From assembly GCF_014229965.1 (NCBI RefSeq), contig NZ_JABGBW010000002.1:366258-430257 (forward strand): DNA of 64,000 nt, written 5' to 3'. Under the pieces are notes generated by a model. That model was not told the origin of the DNA. It made no database searches and saw nothing but the letters and a program-made list of their open reading frames with translations. The position numbers and the translations under genes were made by a program. This DNA is from Peptostreptococcus canis (lineage in GTDB: Bacteria > Bacillota > Clostridia > Peptostreptococcales > Peptostreptococcaceae). Of the stretch, positions 63,872 through 64,000 are shown one piece after another (the first letter of the stretch is position 1; each line of letters begins with the position of its first letter).

Positions 63872-64000
63872 TTACTTATATGGTAATAATTGTGCTATTC
63901 TCTTTGCATCTCCGTCACTAACTAGTGTAGACTGTCTTAAATTCATTTTAGTCTTAGGTGACTTCTTTGTAAGTATATGACTCTTATAAGCCTTTGCTCT
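63872..64000 (-). CDS. rpmI: 50S ribosomal protein L35 (5' end outside window)
   Basis: The last 42 codons of L35 run in from the right edge and end with TAA at 63872-63874. The visible sequence, starting [16 protein letters not shown] and ending RIAQLLPYK, matches the L35 C-terminus. The rpmI-rplT order is the normal infC-rpmI-rplT operon. Confidence 0.95.
   Translation of the reverse strand, partial: RAKAYKSHILTKKSPKTKMNLRQSTLVSDGDAKRIAQLLPYK

Overview
The window is a low-G+C, AT-rich stretch of a Firmicutes chromosome, almost entirely coded on the minus strand. Several markers point to an anaerobic member of Clostridia, most like Peptostreptococcaceae: cell-wall-binding repeat 2 (CWB2) proteins, a short SecA of the SecA2 type, a SCIFF peptide gene, a T-box leader on pheST, a two-subunit class I fumarase, and a UGA-containing (selenocysteine) betaine/glycine-reductase-type gene beside a BCCT transporter. 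The family assignment is inference from gene content; there is no rRNA gene in the window. No tRNA, rRNA, insertion sequence, prophage or CRISPR array was found.

Region 1 (1-21.4 kb) is a surface locus. From about 14.1 kb leftwards one long operon encodes a small membrane CWB2 protein, a polyprenyl-phosphate sugar-phosphate transferase, three GT2 and two GT4 glycosyltransferases, a TagB/TagF-like glycerophosphotransferase, a Wzy-like polymerase, UDP-glucose dehydrogenase, UDP-ManNAc dehydrogenase, UDP-GlcNAc 2-epimerase and a MurJ-family flippase that runs off the left edge. It predicts an anionic wall polysaccharide containing uronic acids and possibly glycerol phosphate. Upstream of it lie a CWB2 amidase, a membrane-anchored GDPD-like protein, an NagX/HGSNAT-like acyltransferase and secA2. 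The ensemble recalls the Clostridioides difficile S-layer/PSII locus: SecA2 exports, CWB2 domains bind the polymer, and the operon makes the polymer.

Region 2 (21.4-49.3 kb) holds a candidate small RNA, a small membrane protein on the plus strand, nagB, an S1-domain protein, a fumarase/malic-enzyme cluster, ybaK, a DUF6056-like membrane protein, rpsA, a DUF1846 gene, an SPFH/NfeD pair, the NAD(P)HX repair enzyme, a U32 peptidase, zapA, pheT-pheS with a phenylalanine T-box, a SpoU methyltransferase, KtrAB potassium uptake, an LTA-synthase-family enzyme and a third CWB2 protein.

Region 3 (49.4-54.7 kb) is the conserved ruvC-ruvA-ruvB-queA-tgt-yajC block ending in the SCIFF precursor gene scfA, whose usual radical-SAM partner gene is not in the window. 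Region 4 (55-64 kb) carries an XRE-cupin regulator, a secreted 3D-domain wall hydrolase, a ytxH/DUF948-like stress pair, a TetR-type regulator, a BCCT betaine transporter, the betaine reductase pair grdH (one selenoprotein gene, not two ORFs) and grdI, then rplT and the end of rpmI.
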